A stretch of 64,000 nt of DNA from Photorhabdus luminescens subsp. luminescens (GTDB lineage Bacteria > Pseudomonadota > Gammaproteobacteria > Enterobacterales > Enterobacteriaceae). The position numbers and the translations under genes were made by a program. Position 1 is the first letter of the stretch. Every line of letters begins with the position of its first letter. The notes under the pieces are model-generated. The model saw only the letters and a list, made by a program, of their open reading frames with translations. It had not been told where the DNA came from and searched no databases. Where the stretch lies: positions 868,001-932,000 of the forward strand of contig NZ_JXSK01000001.1 in NCBI RefSeq assembly GCF_001083805.1. Direction: 5' to 3'. Positions 18,325 through 27,217 of the stretch are shown piece after piece.

Positions 18325-18494
18325 GTTATCTCCTTTTGCTTTGAGCCAATAATAACAATGAGAACAATGTTAAGCCAACCCCATAAACCTCTATCAAGTA
18401 CCCAAATGTGGATGTTTTGGAGAATTTTGTAAAGTGTAGATGTCATTCAGATTTATATAACGCAAGCATTCCACTTACAATTAGGCAAAGGATA

Positions 18495-19607
18495 TCAACT
18501 ATCAAACGCTTCGGTTAAGCTTAAAGCACACCCTTTCTGCGTCCTCGTATTGACGCGACGTAAAATTTCAACGAGCACGCCGGGATACTTACCATATTCT
18601 CTGCTAATTATCCCGACATCATCGGTAACAATAAATGCTGGATAACTGGTTGCTGACGCATCCATATAACTCATCAACCCCGGCGTTCCATCAGGTACAG
18701 GTTTCAACGTTTCAGGATCAAGCGCTCGCGCATATACCCACGGCGGAACATGTTTACGCTGCATTTCATCCTCAAAGAAACAAGTGTTGAGTTCAACTTG
18801 ATTAAATATATCTCGGATCTGACTAATATCACTGAGATTGAAAGTATCAAATAAAAGATGATTGAAATCATCACGTTTCAGAGATTCTTTTTCGTAACTT
18901 TTCCAGCCGCCTCCGGTTATGATATAAAGGCTTTTATCTCCAGAAAATGAGATTTTTTTATCTTTCATATAATGGCAGAGTAAATAAATAAAGTATGGCG
19001 AACCAATAAGACAAAGATCTTTCCCTTGATTTTTTATTCGTTCAAGACTATTCAATGTTTTAACAAAATCTATTCGTTCTTCTGTTACGGTAAATGTCGT
19101 AGGATATAACAATTCCACCAAACTCATAACATATTTAAACCAAATATTATGAGCATTAAATCTATCTGGTCCCAAATTGACTAATTCTATTTGATGATCA
19201 AACCAACTACCAACATATTTCATGCCATAACTCACAGAGCCTAAGAGTCTCTCAATACTTAATCTGTCACGCGCCACCTGACTTTTTAAACCATTCGTGC
19301 CGCTACTGGTAAACCAACTTTCAATCTCGTTTTCCTGAGAAGTTAATAAGCGAGTAAACTTAAAAACCGATGTTGGGAATACAGGTATGTCATCAATTTC
19401 CGTAATATTGTCATCTACTTTGTGTGCCTGACAGTAGTGACGATATTCTCGACAATGTTTATAATGATTACGAAATGCATCAAGCACAAGTTTCTTTCTG
19501 ATTTTTTCCTGCTCGTCGTAAGACCACACTAATGGATCGCTCGAAAAAATCAAATCATCAATTTCTGAGCTTGCTGTAATTTCTTGTTTATCAACATATG
19601 AAGTCAT
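18495..19607 (-). CDS. luxE: Long-chain fatty acid-protein ligase LuxE (acyl-protein synthetase)
   Basis: A 370-residue enzyme that activates myristate with ATP and passes the acyl group to LuxC, the first step of aldehyde supply for luciferase. The start [18 protein letters not shown] is the published Photorhabdus LuxE start. GAGGAG precedes the ATG at 19605-19607, so the 24-codon longer reading is rejected. The AMP-binding part [18 protein letters not shown] and the C-terminal acyl-accepting Cys360 ([11 protein letters not shown]) are present. It is the last lux gene, separated from luxB by 178 bp that hold an ERIC element. Confidence 0.97.
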   Translation of the reverse strand: MTSYVDKQEITASSEIDDLIFSSDPLVWSYDEQEKIRKKLVLDAFRNHYKHCREYRHYCQAHKVDDNITEIDDIPVFPTSVFKFTRLLTSQENEIESWFTSSGTNGLKSQVARDRLSIERLLGSVSYGMKYVGSWFDHQIELVNLGPDRFNAHNIWFKYVMSLVELLYPTTFTVTEERIDFVKTLNSLERIKNQGKDLCLIGSPYFIYLLCHYMKDKKISFSGDKSLYIITGGGWKSYEKESLKRDDFNHLLFDTFNLSDISQIRDIFNQVELNTCFFEDEMQRKHVPPWVYARALDPETLKPVPDGTPGLMSYMDASATSYPAFIVTDDVGIISREYGKYPGVLVEILRRVNTRTQKGCALSLTEAFDS

Positions 19608-19667
19608 ACCTGTTTTACTCCTCAAGATAATATTAGAAAGTATGGCAGCACTGCTGTCATACTCTTT

Positions 19668-19794
19668 TATACCCTTCATCTTTCAAGCTGCTGCTTTGTT
19701 GGCTGCTTTCACTCACCCCAGTCACATAGTTATCTATGCTCCTGGGGATTCGTTCACTTGCCGCCTCGCTGCAACTCGAAATCTATTAGGTATA
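19668..19794. repeat. ERIC element between luxB and luxE
   Basis: A 127-bp ERIC/IRU element with the family core CACTCACCCCAGTCACATAG and TGCTCCTGGGGATTCG, and partly complementary ends (TATACCC and GGTATA). It overlaps the last bases of luxB: the stop TAA (19786-19788) lies inside it. ERIC in the Photorhabdus lux operon has been described before. Confidence 0.95.
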
Positions 19795-20769
19795 TTCCAT
19801 GTGGTACTTCTTAATATTATCATCAACAATATTGATTACATTTTTTTGGCTCATCAAATCATTCATTGGTTCAAAGGACAGCAATACACTTTTCGCACCA
19901 CACTTTTCAATTGCCAACTTAGCCGCAGTTATACACTCCGTATAATTTCCGACAGCGTTTTCTGCAATTATTTCTTCAAGTTTATTTTCGAAATTTTCAT
20001 TAGGGTGCATTTCAAGAACATAATCACTAATAAATGCACGCGTCTCTTGTTTAGCTTTATTACTATCTTCGTTATAGTTAACTAATATCATTAACTGATG
20101 GTCTATCTCTGATAGGTCAACGTCATATTTATCCGCAACGGCTTTATATCTTTCAGCATATTCATATCTAACATCATTAGAATCATCCCACTTAAAGATG
20201 AGAGGAATACCTTTTTTGGCCGCCCACTCAACAATATGATGACTGGTTGCTGTTACATATTTCCGAGGTCCGCCTGGCGTATAAGCATGGGGATTTACAG
20301 ATATTTTAGGGAAGCTATAAAAATCGTTATCTGGATTACAATAGCCTGTTGTTAAAGCATCGTTAATGATTTCATAACACTCTTCAAATAGTTGCTGTTG
20401 ATATTCAACCGGGCGATTAAAAAAATGCATTTCATCTTTTTTTTCGCAATCACTAAACCCTAAAATAAATCTCCCTTCACTTAACTGATCCAATAAGCAA
20501 GCTTCCTCCGCTATGCGGACAGGATGATGAGTTGTAATGATGTGATTTAATGAACCAATTTTAATTTTCTCTGTTAAACCGAGCAGAAAACCAGAAACAG
20601 TCAGAGGAGCGCCGACAACACCATTATCTGAAAAATGATTTTCATACACTAAAATCTGTTCAAAATTCAACTTATCAACATACTCCGTTATTTCCTGCAT
20701 GCGAACTATACTTTGTTCTTGAACAGTTGTTGAATTGATGAAGTTAAGGAAGAACAATCCAAATTTCAT
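19786..20769 (-). CDS. luxB: Bacterial luciferase beta subunit
   Basis: A 327-residue TIM-barrel subunit starting MKFGLFFLNFINSTTVQEQS, which pairs with LuxA and stabilises the flavin-binding active site. Typical blocks are YENHFSDNGVVGAPLTVSGF, HIITTHHPVRIAEEACLLDQ, LSEGRFILGFSDCEKKDEMHF, and GAKSVLLSFEPM. The last codons (EYT and the stop) lie within the ERIC sequence, so insertion of that element probably reshaped the C-terminus. It begins 14 bp after the luxA stop. Confidence 0.98.
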   Translation of the reverse strand: MKFGLFFLNFINSTTVQEQSIVRMQEITEYVDKLNFEQILVYENHFSDNGVVGAPLTVSGFLLGLTEKIKIGSLNHIITTHHPVRIAEEACLLDQLSEGRFILGFSDCEKKDEMHFFNRPVEYQQQLFEECYEIINDALTTGYCNPDNDFYSFPKISVNPHAYTPGGPRKYVTATSHHIVEWAAKKGIPLIFKWDDSNDVRYEYAERYKAVADKYDVDLSEIDHQLMILVNYNEDSNKAKQETRAFISDYVLEMHPNENFENKLEEIIAENAVGNYTECITAAKLAIEKCGAKSVLLSFEPMNDLMSQKNVINIVDDNIKKYHMEYT

Positions 20770-20783
20770 TTCTTTCTCCTTAG

Positions 20784-21866
20784 CTAATATAATAGCGAAC
20801 GTTGTTTTTCTTTAAGAAATGGCATGACATCAGACTGGAAGAGCTTCATGGAAGCAATAATTTCGTCTACTGTTCCATTAGCTTCAAATCCACAACAAAT
20901 ATTTGATATTCCTGTAGCATCAATGTCTTTTTGAATTATGTCAATACATTCCTGCGGCGTTCCCACGGGATTGATTTCGTAACTGTAATCAATACGGCGA
21001 TTAGTATCTTTATGTCCTTTTAATACAAAGTCACGCCACTGCCCTTTATTGAAATCATAACCTCTTGTTTGGTCTGAATCATCAAAAATAGTCGTAGCAT
21101 TCACATAAGAATCATACCAATGCCCCAGAAATTTCCGGCAAATCTCTTTCGCTTTAATTGAGTCATGATCTACAGATGTTATATATGATAAGCAATGGTC
21201 GATATTATGAATATCGTGCCCATATTCTTGAGCCACTTCATTATAAAGCTCAAGTTGTGCTTTCTTTTCGTTAGTATTTATAATCCAACTTAATATCATC
21301 GGTAGGCCAAATTGAGCAGCCCACTCAGTCGTCGAAGCTGATTCAGCCACCACATAAACCGGTGCGCCACCTCTGCTATACGCCGCGGGGTTTACTTTTA
21401 CCTTATGGAACTTGATATGTTCATTATCAGCTTCCATATATCCCTCTGTCATGCCATTCTTTATCAGCCCGTACCAGCATTCCGCTAAGGCGCGACTGTT
21501 ATTCATATCTGTGCCGAATACGCGAAAGTCCTTGTTGTAAAGCCCTCGGCAAATACCAAACCGAAATCGTCCTTTTGACATTTGATCCAATAAATTCACA
21601 TCTTCAAGTTGGCGTACTGGATGGGCTGTGGGAAGAACAATAGCGGCAGTTCCTACATTCAATTTTTTAGTCGCGCCAAGTAAATATGCAGCAGCGACAT
21701 AAGGGTTACCAAGCAAACCAAACTCCGTGAAATGATGCTCCAGTAACCATACGGTATCAAAACCACACTCCTCAGAGATGCGACCTAATTTAACCAAACG
21801 TTTCATTACCTCTGTTTGAGAAAATTGGGGAGGTTGGTATGTAAGCAAAAAGTTTCCAAATTTCAT
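20784..21866 (-). CDS. luxA: Bacterial luciferase alpha subunit
   Basis: A 360-residue catalytic subunit starting [20 protein letters not shown]. With LuxB it oxidises FMNH2 and a long-chain aldehyde with O2, giving light, FMN and the fatty acid. Active-site His44 and His45 ([10 protein letters not shown]) and the reactive Cys106 (FGICRGLY) are at the standard positions. The long loop [21 protein letters not shown] (around residues 262-282), unique to the alpha subunit, is present. It is followed closely by luxB. Confidence 0.98.
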   Translation of the reverse strand: MKFGNFLLTYQPPQFSQTEVMKRLVKLGRISEECGFDTVWLLEHHFTEFGLLGNPYVAAAYLLGATKKLNVGTAAIVLPTAHPVRQLEDVNLLDQMSKGRFRFGICRGLYNKDFRVFGTDMNNSRALAECWYGLIKNGMTEGYMEADNEHIKFHKVKVNPAAYSRGGAPVYVVAESASTTEWAAQFGLPMILSWIINTNEKKAQLELYNEVAQEYGHDIHNIDHCLSYITSVDHDSIKAKEICRKFLGHWYDSYVNATTIFDDSDQTRGYDFNKGQWRDFVLKGHKDTNRRIDYSYEINPVGTPQECIDIIQKDIDATGISNICCGFEANGTVDEIIASMKLFQSDVMPFLKEKQRSLLY

Positions 21867-21914
21867 AGAGAGTCCTTATATTGCTATTTGAGTGATAGAA
21901 TATCTCAATAGATT

Positions 21915-22838
21915 TTAAGACAGAGAAATTGCTTGATTTTCAATCTCAATTCTCATTCGGCGTTCATTGACTGTCGCAATAGTTAAATGTTCAAATGACG
22001 GTTCAGTAATATCAACATCAATATCCAGATGATCATTATCCATCGCGATAGCGGCTTTCGTAACCGATTGATAAAAATTGCGCAGGACCACTAAATTTTC
22101 ACTCAAGTCATGCGAACTTCCTAACAAAGAATATATCTTGCATCGATTACTACGAATATTTGATAACAATGTGATAACTTCATCTTGCTTGACCCAATTA
22201 TCGTTATTTGCAGTAAAAGCAATAAACGGTATATCAAGATACATCATGTTATTAATTGTAGAAGCTAAATCTTCCCAACCAAAATCAAGACAATCTCTCG
22301 CAAAGACTTCAGCACCCAATTTATGGCCTTCAAAATCTAGATTATTCGGCAATTCATTAATGGGTAGACTGAGATAATCAAACCCTAAAGCTCTTTCAAG
22401 AGAATATCTTAAGTTAACAACACCGACTGCGGTGATTAAAAACGAAGCATTGATTTCAGATAGGCTTGCATAAGCTATCCGCGCAGATAAGCTTGAAGCC
22501 AACATACCGAAGTTATTTATTTTTCGTGTAGTTAACCAATCAACCACTGCTAACAAGCTCTGCTTTCCTATAGACATTGTAAATTCATCAATTGTCCCTG
22601 AACTCAATCCAACGTGGTGAAGCGAATCATAGCGGATCACATGAAATCCATTCCGCGATAAATATTCCGCCAGACCAGCAAAATGATCCATCCTGCGGGC
22701 AAAACCAGACGCAATAATAATGGCATTCTTTCTCTTTGGGCTGTTTTCTTCTGGCAGCGTTTCCCAAACATGAATTTTTTTATTTCCTTCAACACAAATA
22801 ACGTGGTCGATGGTTTTATATTTTGATTCATTTTCCAT
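21915..22838 (-). CDS. luxD: Acyl-transferase/thioesterase LuxD (myristoyl-ACP specific)
   Basis: A 307-residue alpha/beta-hydrolase that releases myristate from acyl-ACP to feed the LuxCE reductase. The triad is visible as Ser116 in LASSLSARIAY, Asp213 in NNDNWVKQDE and His243 in GSSHDLSENL, two residues offset from the V. harveyi numbering. It starts 12 bp after luxC ends, so the genes are probably translationally linked. Confidence 0.97.
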   Translation of the reverse strand: MENESKYKTIDHVICVEGNKKIHVWETLPEENSPKRKNAIIIASGFARRMDHFAGLAEYLSRNGFHVIRYDSLHHVGLSSGTIDEFTMSIGKQSLLAVVDWLTTRKINNFGMLASSLSARIAYASLSEINASFLITAVGVVNLRYSLERALGFDYLSLPINELPNNLDFEGHKLGAEVFARDCLDFGWEDLASTINNMMYLDIPFIAFTANNDNWVKQDEVITLLSNIRSNRCKIYSLLGSSHDLSENLVVLRNFYQSVTKAAIAMDNDHLDIDVDITEPSFEHLTIATVNERRMRIEIENQAISLS

Positions 22839-22850
22839 ACTTTTTACCTA

Positions 22851-24293
22851 TTATGGGACAAATACAAGGAACTTATCTTCTTCCAGGAATCGAGTCTGTT
22901 CTATTTCAACCGCAACATCCTTAGCCGTATAGTTAGATGGCCTTTCATGAGAAATATATGTCACTAATCGTTGCAACGGTCTCATTCCGTCATGAGATCC
23001 ACCAACTCGAAATATGTTATTCATTCCTGCTTCTACAATCCTTTCCGCACCTTTTAATGCTAACGCATCTCGATATTTAAATGATGACTCCCAAGGAAAA
23101 ATAGATATGGTTTGCGTCTTATTTTTTTGAACATAAGGCAATATTTGCTCAATATTATCGACGTGATGAAGGTACACACATCTGCCAAGTGGTTGATTAA
23201 ATTCCACACCTGCATTTGACTCAATAATCATCCAACGTTGATGAATATCCACCTCTACTTTTAATCCAGCAAACAAGCTTTCTTTTTGAACTAAAGAATA
23301 GGCCGCCTTTTCATCAAAATCTTTTTTGGCATTCGGTAATATATGCGCATATAGATTAAGTTTTTCTATCAACGCTAACTTAAATTCCTCATAATGATTT
23401 CCCATGTAATATATGTTTTGGGCAGAAAAACAAGCTCGCTGATCGTAAAAACAAACATCATGAGCCGCACCTGTCGCTGCGGACGTCAAATCAACAGGAT
23501 TATCGATAATGCAAAGACTCTTTTTAGAACCAAATTTAATCACATCAGCATAAGATGGCGCATGCTCTACCGCCCAATTAATCGCATCTGGCCCTCCCCA
23601 AGCGACAATAACATCCGCATGTCGCATAATTTCTTTTGCGAGTGATGTATCACCTTGGTGGGGCCAATATATAACAGATAAAGAGCGCGTTATCGGATGA
23701 TTAGGGTCTACATCAATAAAACTTAACGCTAATGCATTAGCGGTAAAAGGATCGGTTGACGATGTTTTTATAATACACTGATTCTTAGTTAAAATTGCGC
23801 GTAATATAGACATGATCCCAGATAATGGAACATTACCTGCCAACAGATGTACAGATTTACCTTTCGGAAAAGCCCGAACATAACTTTCATCCTGAGGTAG
23901 CCATTCATCCATGATATGGCGAGAACCAAGTTCATTTTCTACAACATCATAAAGGCCGCCTTTAGAACATAAAATCATAGATATCCAATTGGCCTCTAGC
24001 TTAGCCATTTCTTCTGAATATCCCATATATTTTTTTAAGTCACGAATGTATGTCCTGCGTCTTGAGTATTCTTCATTTTTCCATCTTTGCCCTACCGTAT
24101 AGAGAAAATTGACAATGTTATGCAACCGTAATTCGTTATTTCCATTACAATCAATAATGTTTTTTACATGAGAGTCATTCAATATTGGCAGGTAAACACT
24201 ATTATCACCAAAATTAATGGATTGCACTAAATCATCACTTTCGGGAAAGATTTCAACCTGGCCGTTAATAATGAATGAAATTTTTTTAGTCAT
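22851..24293 (-). CDS. luxC: Acyl-CoA/fatty acid reductase LuxC
   Basis: A 480-residue reductase related to aldehyde dehydrogenases, which reduces the LuxE-delivered acyl group to the aldehyde with NADPH. The acyl-accepting Cys288 lies in [13 protein letters not shown], and the nucleotide-binding part includes [19 protein letters not shown] use the ATG at 24291-24293 ([15 protein letters not shown]), the published start; an ATG three codons upstream is possible. This is the first gene of the operon. The rest of the predicted order D, A, B, E follows on the same strand. Confidence 0.97.
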   Translation of the reverse strand: MTKKISFIINGQVEIFPESDDLVQSINFGDNSVYLPILNDSHVKNIIDCNGNNELRLHNIVNFLYTVGQRWKNEEYSRRRTYIRDLKKYMGYSEEMAKLEANWISMILCSKGGLYDVVENELGSRHIMDEWLPQDESYVRAFPKGKSVHLLAGNVPLSGIMSILRAILTKNQCIIKTSSTDPFTANALALSFIDVDPNHPITRSLSVIYWPHQGDTSLAKEIMRHADVIVAWGGPDAINWAVEHAPSYADVIKFGSKKSLCIIDNPVDLTSAATGAAHDVCFYDQRACFSAQNIYYMGNHYEEFKLALIEKLNLYAHILPNAKKDFDEKAAYSLVQKESLFAGLKVEVDIHQRWMIIESNAGVEFNQPLGRCVYLHHVDNIEQILPYVQKNKTQTISIFPWESSFKYRDALALKGAERIVEAGMNNIFRVGGSHDGMRPLQRLVTYISHERPSNYTAKDVAVEIEQTRFLEEDKFLVFVP

Positions 24294-24470
24294 ATTTGCC
24301 ATCCATTTAATGGGGGTAATTTCAACTTAAGTTGCTGTTTAACTATCTTGCGAACTGGTCGTACCAACACTTGCTTCTTATATTTTTGTGTTATGACGAT
24401 GTAAATAACAAATATATAGAAAATCAGATTCTGACTACGTGGTTCCTGGCCTGTAACTTTCGTCATAATT

Positions 24471-24498
24471 ATGATAATAATATAAATTTTCTGCTCAA
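24471..24498 (-). promoter_or_regulatory. Candidate lux promoter
   Basis: On the minus strand TTGAGC (24493-24498) and TATCAT (24471-24476) are separated by 16 bp, about 180 bp upstream of luxC. The AT-rich surroundings offer other possible -10 boxes, so this is only a candidate. Confidence 0.3.
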
Positions 24499-24765
24499 GG
24501 TTTTTAATCTAACTGAATGGATCGTCAATATAACGCCTATTCCCGTTTTAATATCTGTTAAAATAGCAAAGGAAAATTTTCATATCAACAAGATTTGTTA
24601 ATGAAAAGTTTAAATTAAAAAAGTCATGCTCTTCTCTAATGCGTGATAATATTTATGTAAATTATTATCCTGAGTATTATTTCACAAATACCGATAGAAA
24701 TAGATTGAATAGCAATCTAATTTTTACCGGCAGATTTCTAAAGAAGAATTCAAATTCAAAAATAC

Positions 24766-24816
24766 CTGAGCTTTTTATTTGCATACGCCTACGATGGAGG
24801 GTCTATGCCCCTCCAA
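24766..24816 (+). repeat. Degenerate piece of the tRNA-Ser-linked repeat
   Basis: ACCTGAGCTTTTTATTTGCATA, followed by CGCCTACGATGGAGGGTC, parallels ACCTGGGCTTTTTTACTTGT then ATATACCTCCAATGCAGGGAGGGTC in the 15-kb tandem units. The order and spacing agree with a few indels. With the copies at 17.5 kb it brackets the lux operon. Confidence 0.55.
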
Positions 24817-24834
24817 TTAAAACAATAAATTTAG

Positions 24835-24925
24835 CTATTTTTTGAGGTGTGCTGCGGCTCGTCGCACAGCATCATAGTAGCTGGCTGGTAACGTCCCCAT
24901 ACGCGGCGTAATAGGGATTGTGCAT
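24835..24925 (-). pseudogene. Short frameshifted coding remnant
   Basis: A GGAG site is followed by ATG (24923-24925) and the peptide MHNPYYAAYGDVTSQLL, then a stop. A shift into the next frame gives ASYYDAVRRAAAHLKK and a stop at 24835-24837. The GC content is higher than the surroundings. This looks like the end of a small phage- or plasmid-type gene broken by a frameshift. I do not recognise the family. Confidence 0.3.
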
Positions 24926-25096
24926 GGTGTGTTCTCCAAGTCATGTCAAAACAATGTATATCAATTTTATATCATGATAGCATATTGATATACGTTACCA
25001 AATTCCTATCACTTACTCAACGTAATCAATTACTCTTCATCTCCCACAAGATATTAATTAACAGCATTTCCCAACACCGATATAAAAGATTCAAAC

Positions 25097-26077
25097 TTAA
25101 CCTTTATACCGATATAAATCCCGCCACATCATGTTAGTCATTTGCTCAATATGATCAAAACGCCCTGCAATTTTTTCCAATACTTGTGGTGATAATGTGG
25201 CTTCAAATTTCAAAGCTAAAATAGATAAAACTTTCCAGTGATCAATCAATTCCGTACAACGTTCAATCAGAGAAGGCGCAATATCAGCTCTGATTAAAGA
25301 ATGTTTTAACAAATTCAAATTAGGTATCACATACAATACACTAATATGATCAAACAATCTTTTAGCCGCCCGGCACGCTTTTTCTTCTTCCTGCTGAAAC
25401 GCATTTAGACATAATTTGCTATAATTTTTCAACGCATCATAATATTCAGGCAAGGTATTAAATAATTCGGCCTGACAAGTCAATAATTCCCTTACCGGCA
25501 TAGTTTCTCGATCTCTTAGTGAATCAACAACATAAAAATTACCCATATGATCATAAGTTTCACTGGGCACTTTATCGAAAAGCGCTAAGTAAAATTGCTT
25601 GGATGACATCCATGCCTCACAAGCATAGGATTCCCGATCAACCACCAAAGAATCGAAAATACGCACTTGTGAATAATCATCTGTAATAGCGGTGATCAGC
25701 ACAGCATGTAGATATTCCGGTTTATTGGCATAAGCCTCAGAATAAGATAAATATGCGGAATTAACCCAAGCAATAACACCTCTCTTTTGACATAATAATT
25801 CATATAACTGACGACGCCAATGTGCGTAATCTATTGGCAGCGAAGCTATATTCGCGCCCAAAGTCGTCGCGCCAGTTAATCCAACAGTTTCAACCGAGAA
25901 AATATATTCAGGTATATTTAATGCATCATACCCACTGCGAAATAAATAGCCATTGCCAGCTTCAAAGATCTCTGCCTCAAAGATCTCTTTACCCTGTAGA
26001 TTAAGTAATTTTGTCAGACTACCGGTAAAACAATTGATGGCGACATTTATTTGTGATTTATCCGTCACATTTTCCAT
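25097..26077 (-). CDS. BtrH-like papain-fold acyltransferase
   Basis: A 326-residue protein resembling the BtrH family, whose founding member moves an acyl group from a carrier protein onto an aminoglycoside in butirosin biosynthesis. The N-terminal part has a papain-like triad: Cys near 17 in AINCFTGSLTKLL, His near 132 in EYLHAVLITAI and Asp near 148 in VRIFDSL. The C-terminal half is helical and of the DUF4872 type. It is the last gene of the eight-gene cluster, about 75 bp after the amino acid ligase. I infer that it offloads the finished chain from the ACP onto an unknown acceptor. Family call is from motif layout and context, moderate confidence. Confidence 0.6.
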   Translation of the reverse strand: MENVTDKSQINVAINCFTGSLTKLLNLQGKEIFEAEIFEAGNGYLFRSGYDALNIPEYIFSVETVGLTGATTLGANIASLPIDYAHWRRQLYELLCQKRGVIAWVNSAYLSYSEAYANKPEYLHAVLITAITDDYSQVRIFDSLVVDRESYACEAWMSSKQFYLALFDKVPSETYDHMGNFYVVDSLRDRETMPVRELLTCQAELFNTLPEYYDALKNYSKLCLNAFQQEEEKACRAAKRLFDHISVLYVIPNLNLLKHSLIRADIAPSLIERCTELIDHWKVLSILALKFEATLSPQVLEKIAGRFDHIEQMTNMMWRDLYRYKG

Positions 26078-26152
26078 AAGTATTTTACCACCTCGATATA
26101 ATGGACTGATTTATGAATAGCAGATCAGATATGTTACTCCCCGCAATCACTG

Positions 26153-27028
26153 TTATTGTTCCTTTAATATTATTGCCACCGCTTGTGCTATATTTTCGAT
26201 AAGTAAATCAGGTTCATAATTCAAAGTATGGGCTAACAGCACTAAAAGTAATCTTTCCATCCCAAAAGCAACACAAGCAGAATGCATAGGGCGATCACTA
26301 GCACGACTGGTAATATTGAAGTTTGTGGTAAATAAATCTCGGTGTAAATTTCGTGAACCAACGCTAACGTTATATTTATCAAACCAGGGAATAAGTACTT
26401 CGCACTTGACGCCCATTGATAATTGCACTTTACGAGTCACTTTAGAATGTTCCCCATAAAATACATCACTGGCTTTTTCTACCGAAAGAGCAGGAAACAG
26501 TAAGCGTAAGAATTTAACCGCTTGCCCAAATATCATTTCACAATGCGTTTCTACTTTTTCCTGTAGTCCCACCAATATTAATTCACGCATGGTAAAATTC
26601 CCCATACGGGTAGGCTCATCTTTAGCCGGTTCATATCGATGACACTGCCCCTTAGCCGTAAAATATTTCAGTTCCCAATCATTAATACTATCTGTTAAAT
26701 GAGCAAAGGTATGATAGCAAGTCGATGGACTCAGTACCCATGTATCCCCGCTATTTTCACTTATAACATCGTGAGCTAAATGGGGATAAACATGCAATGG
26801 ATTGCTAGGCAATTTGTCGAAGAAATTGATACGCTCTAACGTCGAGCGAGGTAATAATGTGGTACACGAATGTGAAGCAACAGATATTCCCTTACTTAAA
26901 ACTTGTAAAAGTGTTTCATCAAGAAACTCAGCAGCAGCATATAAACTGTCAGAAAACCGATACCCGACAAGGCCGTTCTGCGACTGCACAATTGATAGCA
27001 GCTTACGCTGTTGAAGTTCTTTTATCAT
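26153..27028 (-). CDS. Amino acid:[carrier protein] ligase, class II aaRS-like
   Basis: A 291-residue homologue of the truncated seryl-tRNA-synthetase-like enzymes that load an amino acid onto a carrier protein phosphopantetheine instead of tRNA. Motif 2 is KYFTAKGQCHRYEP to RMGNFTMREL, and motif 3 is CVAFGMERLLLVLL. Cys104 (PSTCYH), Glu149 (TMREL) and Cys252 (SACVAF) fit the zinc-binding triad, with 45- and 103-residue spacing as I recall for the Bradyrhizobium enzyme Bll0957. There is no tRNA-binding arm. Likely partner: the ACP at 31891-32139. Amino acid specificity (Gly or Ala in known members) cannot be read from sequence. Confidence 0.8.
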   Translation of the reverse strand: MIKELQQRKLLSIVQSQNGLVGYRFSDSLYAAAEFLDETLLQVLSKGISVASHSCTTLLPRSTLERINFFDKLPSNPLHVYPHLAHDVISENSGDTWVLSPSTCYHTFAHLTDSINDWELKYFTAKGQCHRYEPAKDEPTRMGNFTMRELILVGLQEKVETHCEMIFGQAVKFLRLLFPALSVEKASDVFYGEHSKVTRKVQLSMGVKCEVLIPWFDKYNVSVGSRNLHRDLFTTNFNITSRASDRPMHSACVAFGMERLLLVLLAHTLNYEPDLLIENIAQAVAIILKEQ

Positions 27029-27217
27029 ATTTTATCTTACCTTTGCTGATCGATAATGACATTATGCTGCCCAGTAGATAATCTCTGTTTTGCAATATAG
27101 AAAGGATATGTTTCTATATCATCAAATATCATCTCCAGACATTTTTCTAAGATGATAAAGAAACACATTTGATCCCAAAATCAATTAACTGACATTTTAA
27201 TCATGGCCCCACCAGGA

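Larger units (their letters stand above)
24294..25096. other. luxC upstream regulatory region
   Basis: About 800 bp of AT-rich DNA separates luxC from the biosynthetic cluster. It holds a candidate lux promoter, a tRNA-linked repeat piece and a short coding remnant, listed separately. I found no luxR, luxI or 20-bp lux box palindrome, in agreement with the lack of autoinducer-type lux control in Photorhabdus. Confidence 0.6.

Noticed and set aside
19608-19679. 24-residue N-terminal extension of LuxE
   Set aside because: It runs into ERIC DNA, whereas the shorter start has a clear GAGGAG site and matches the known LuxE start.
24332-24845. Two 68-89 codon plus-strand readings upstream of luxC
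   Set aside because: Strongly AT-driven composition, no ribosome sites, and they overlap the likely lux promoter and repeat debris.
24294-25096. Search for luxR, luxI or a lux box upstream of luxC
   Set aside because: No coding sequence or 20-bp palindrome of that type seen on either strand.
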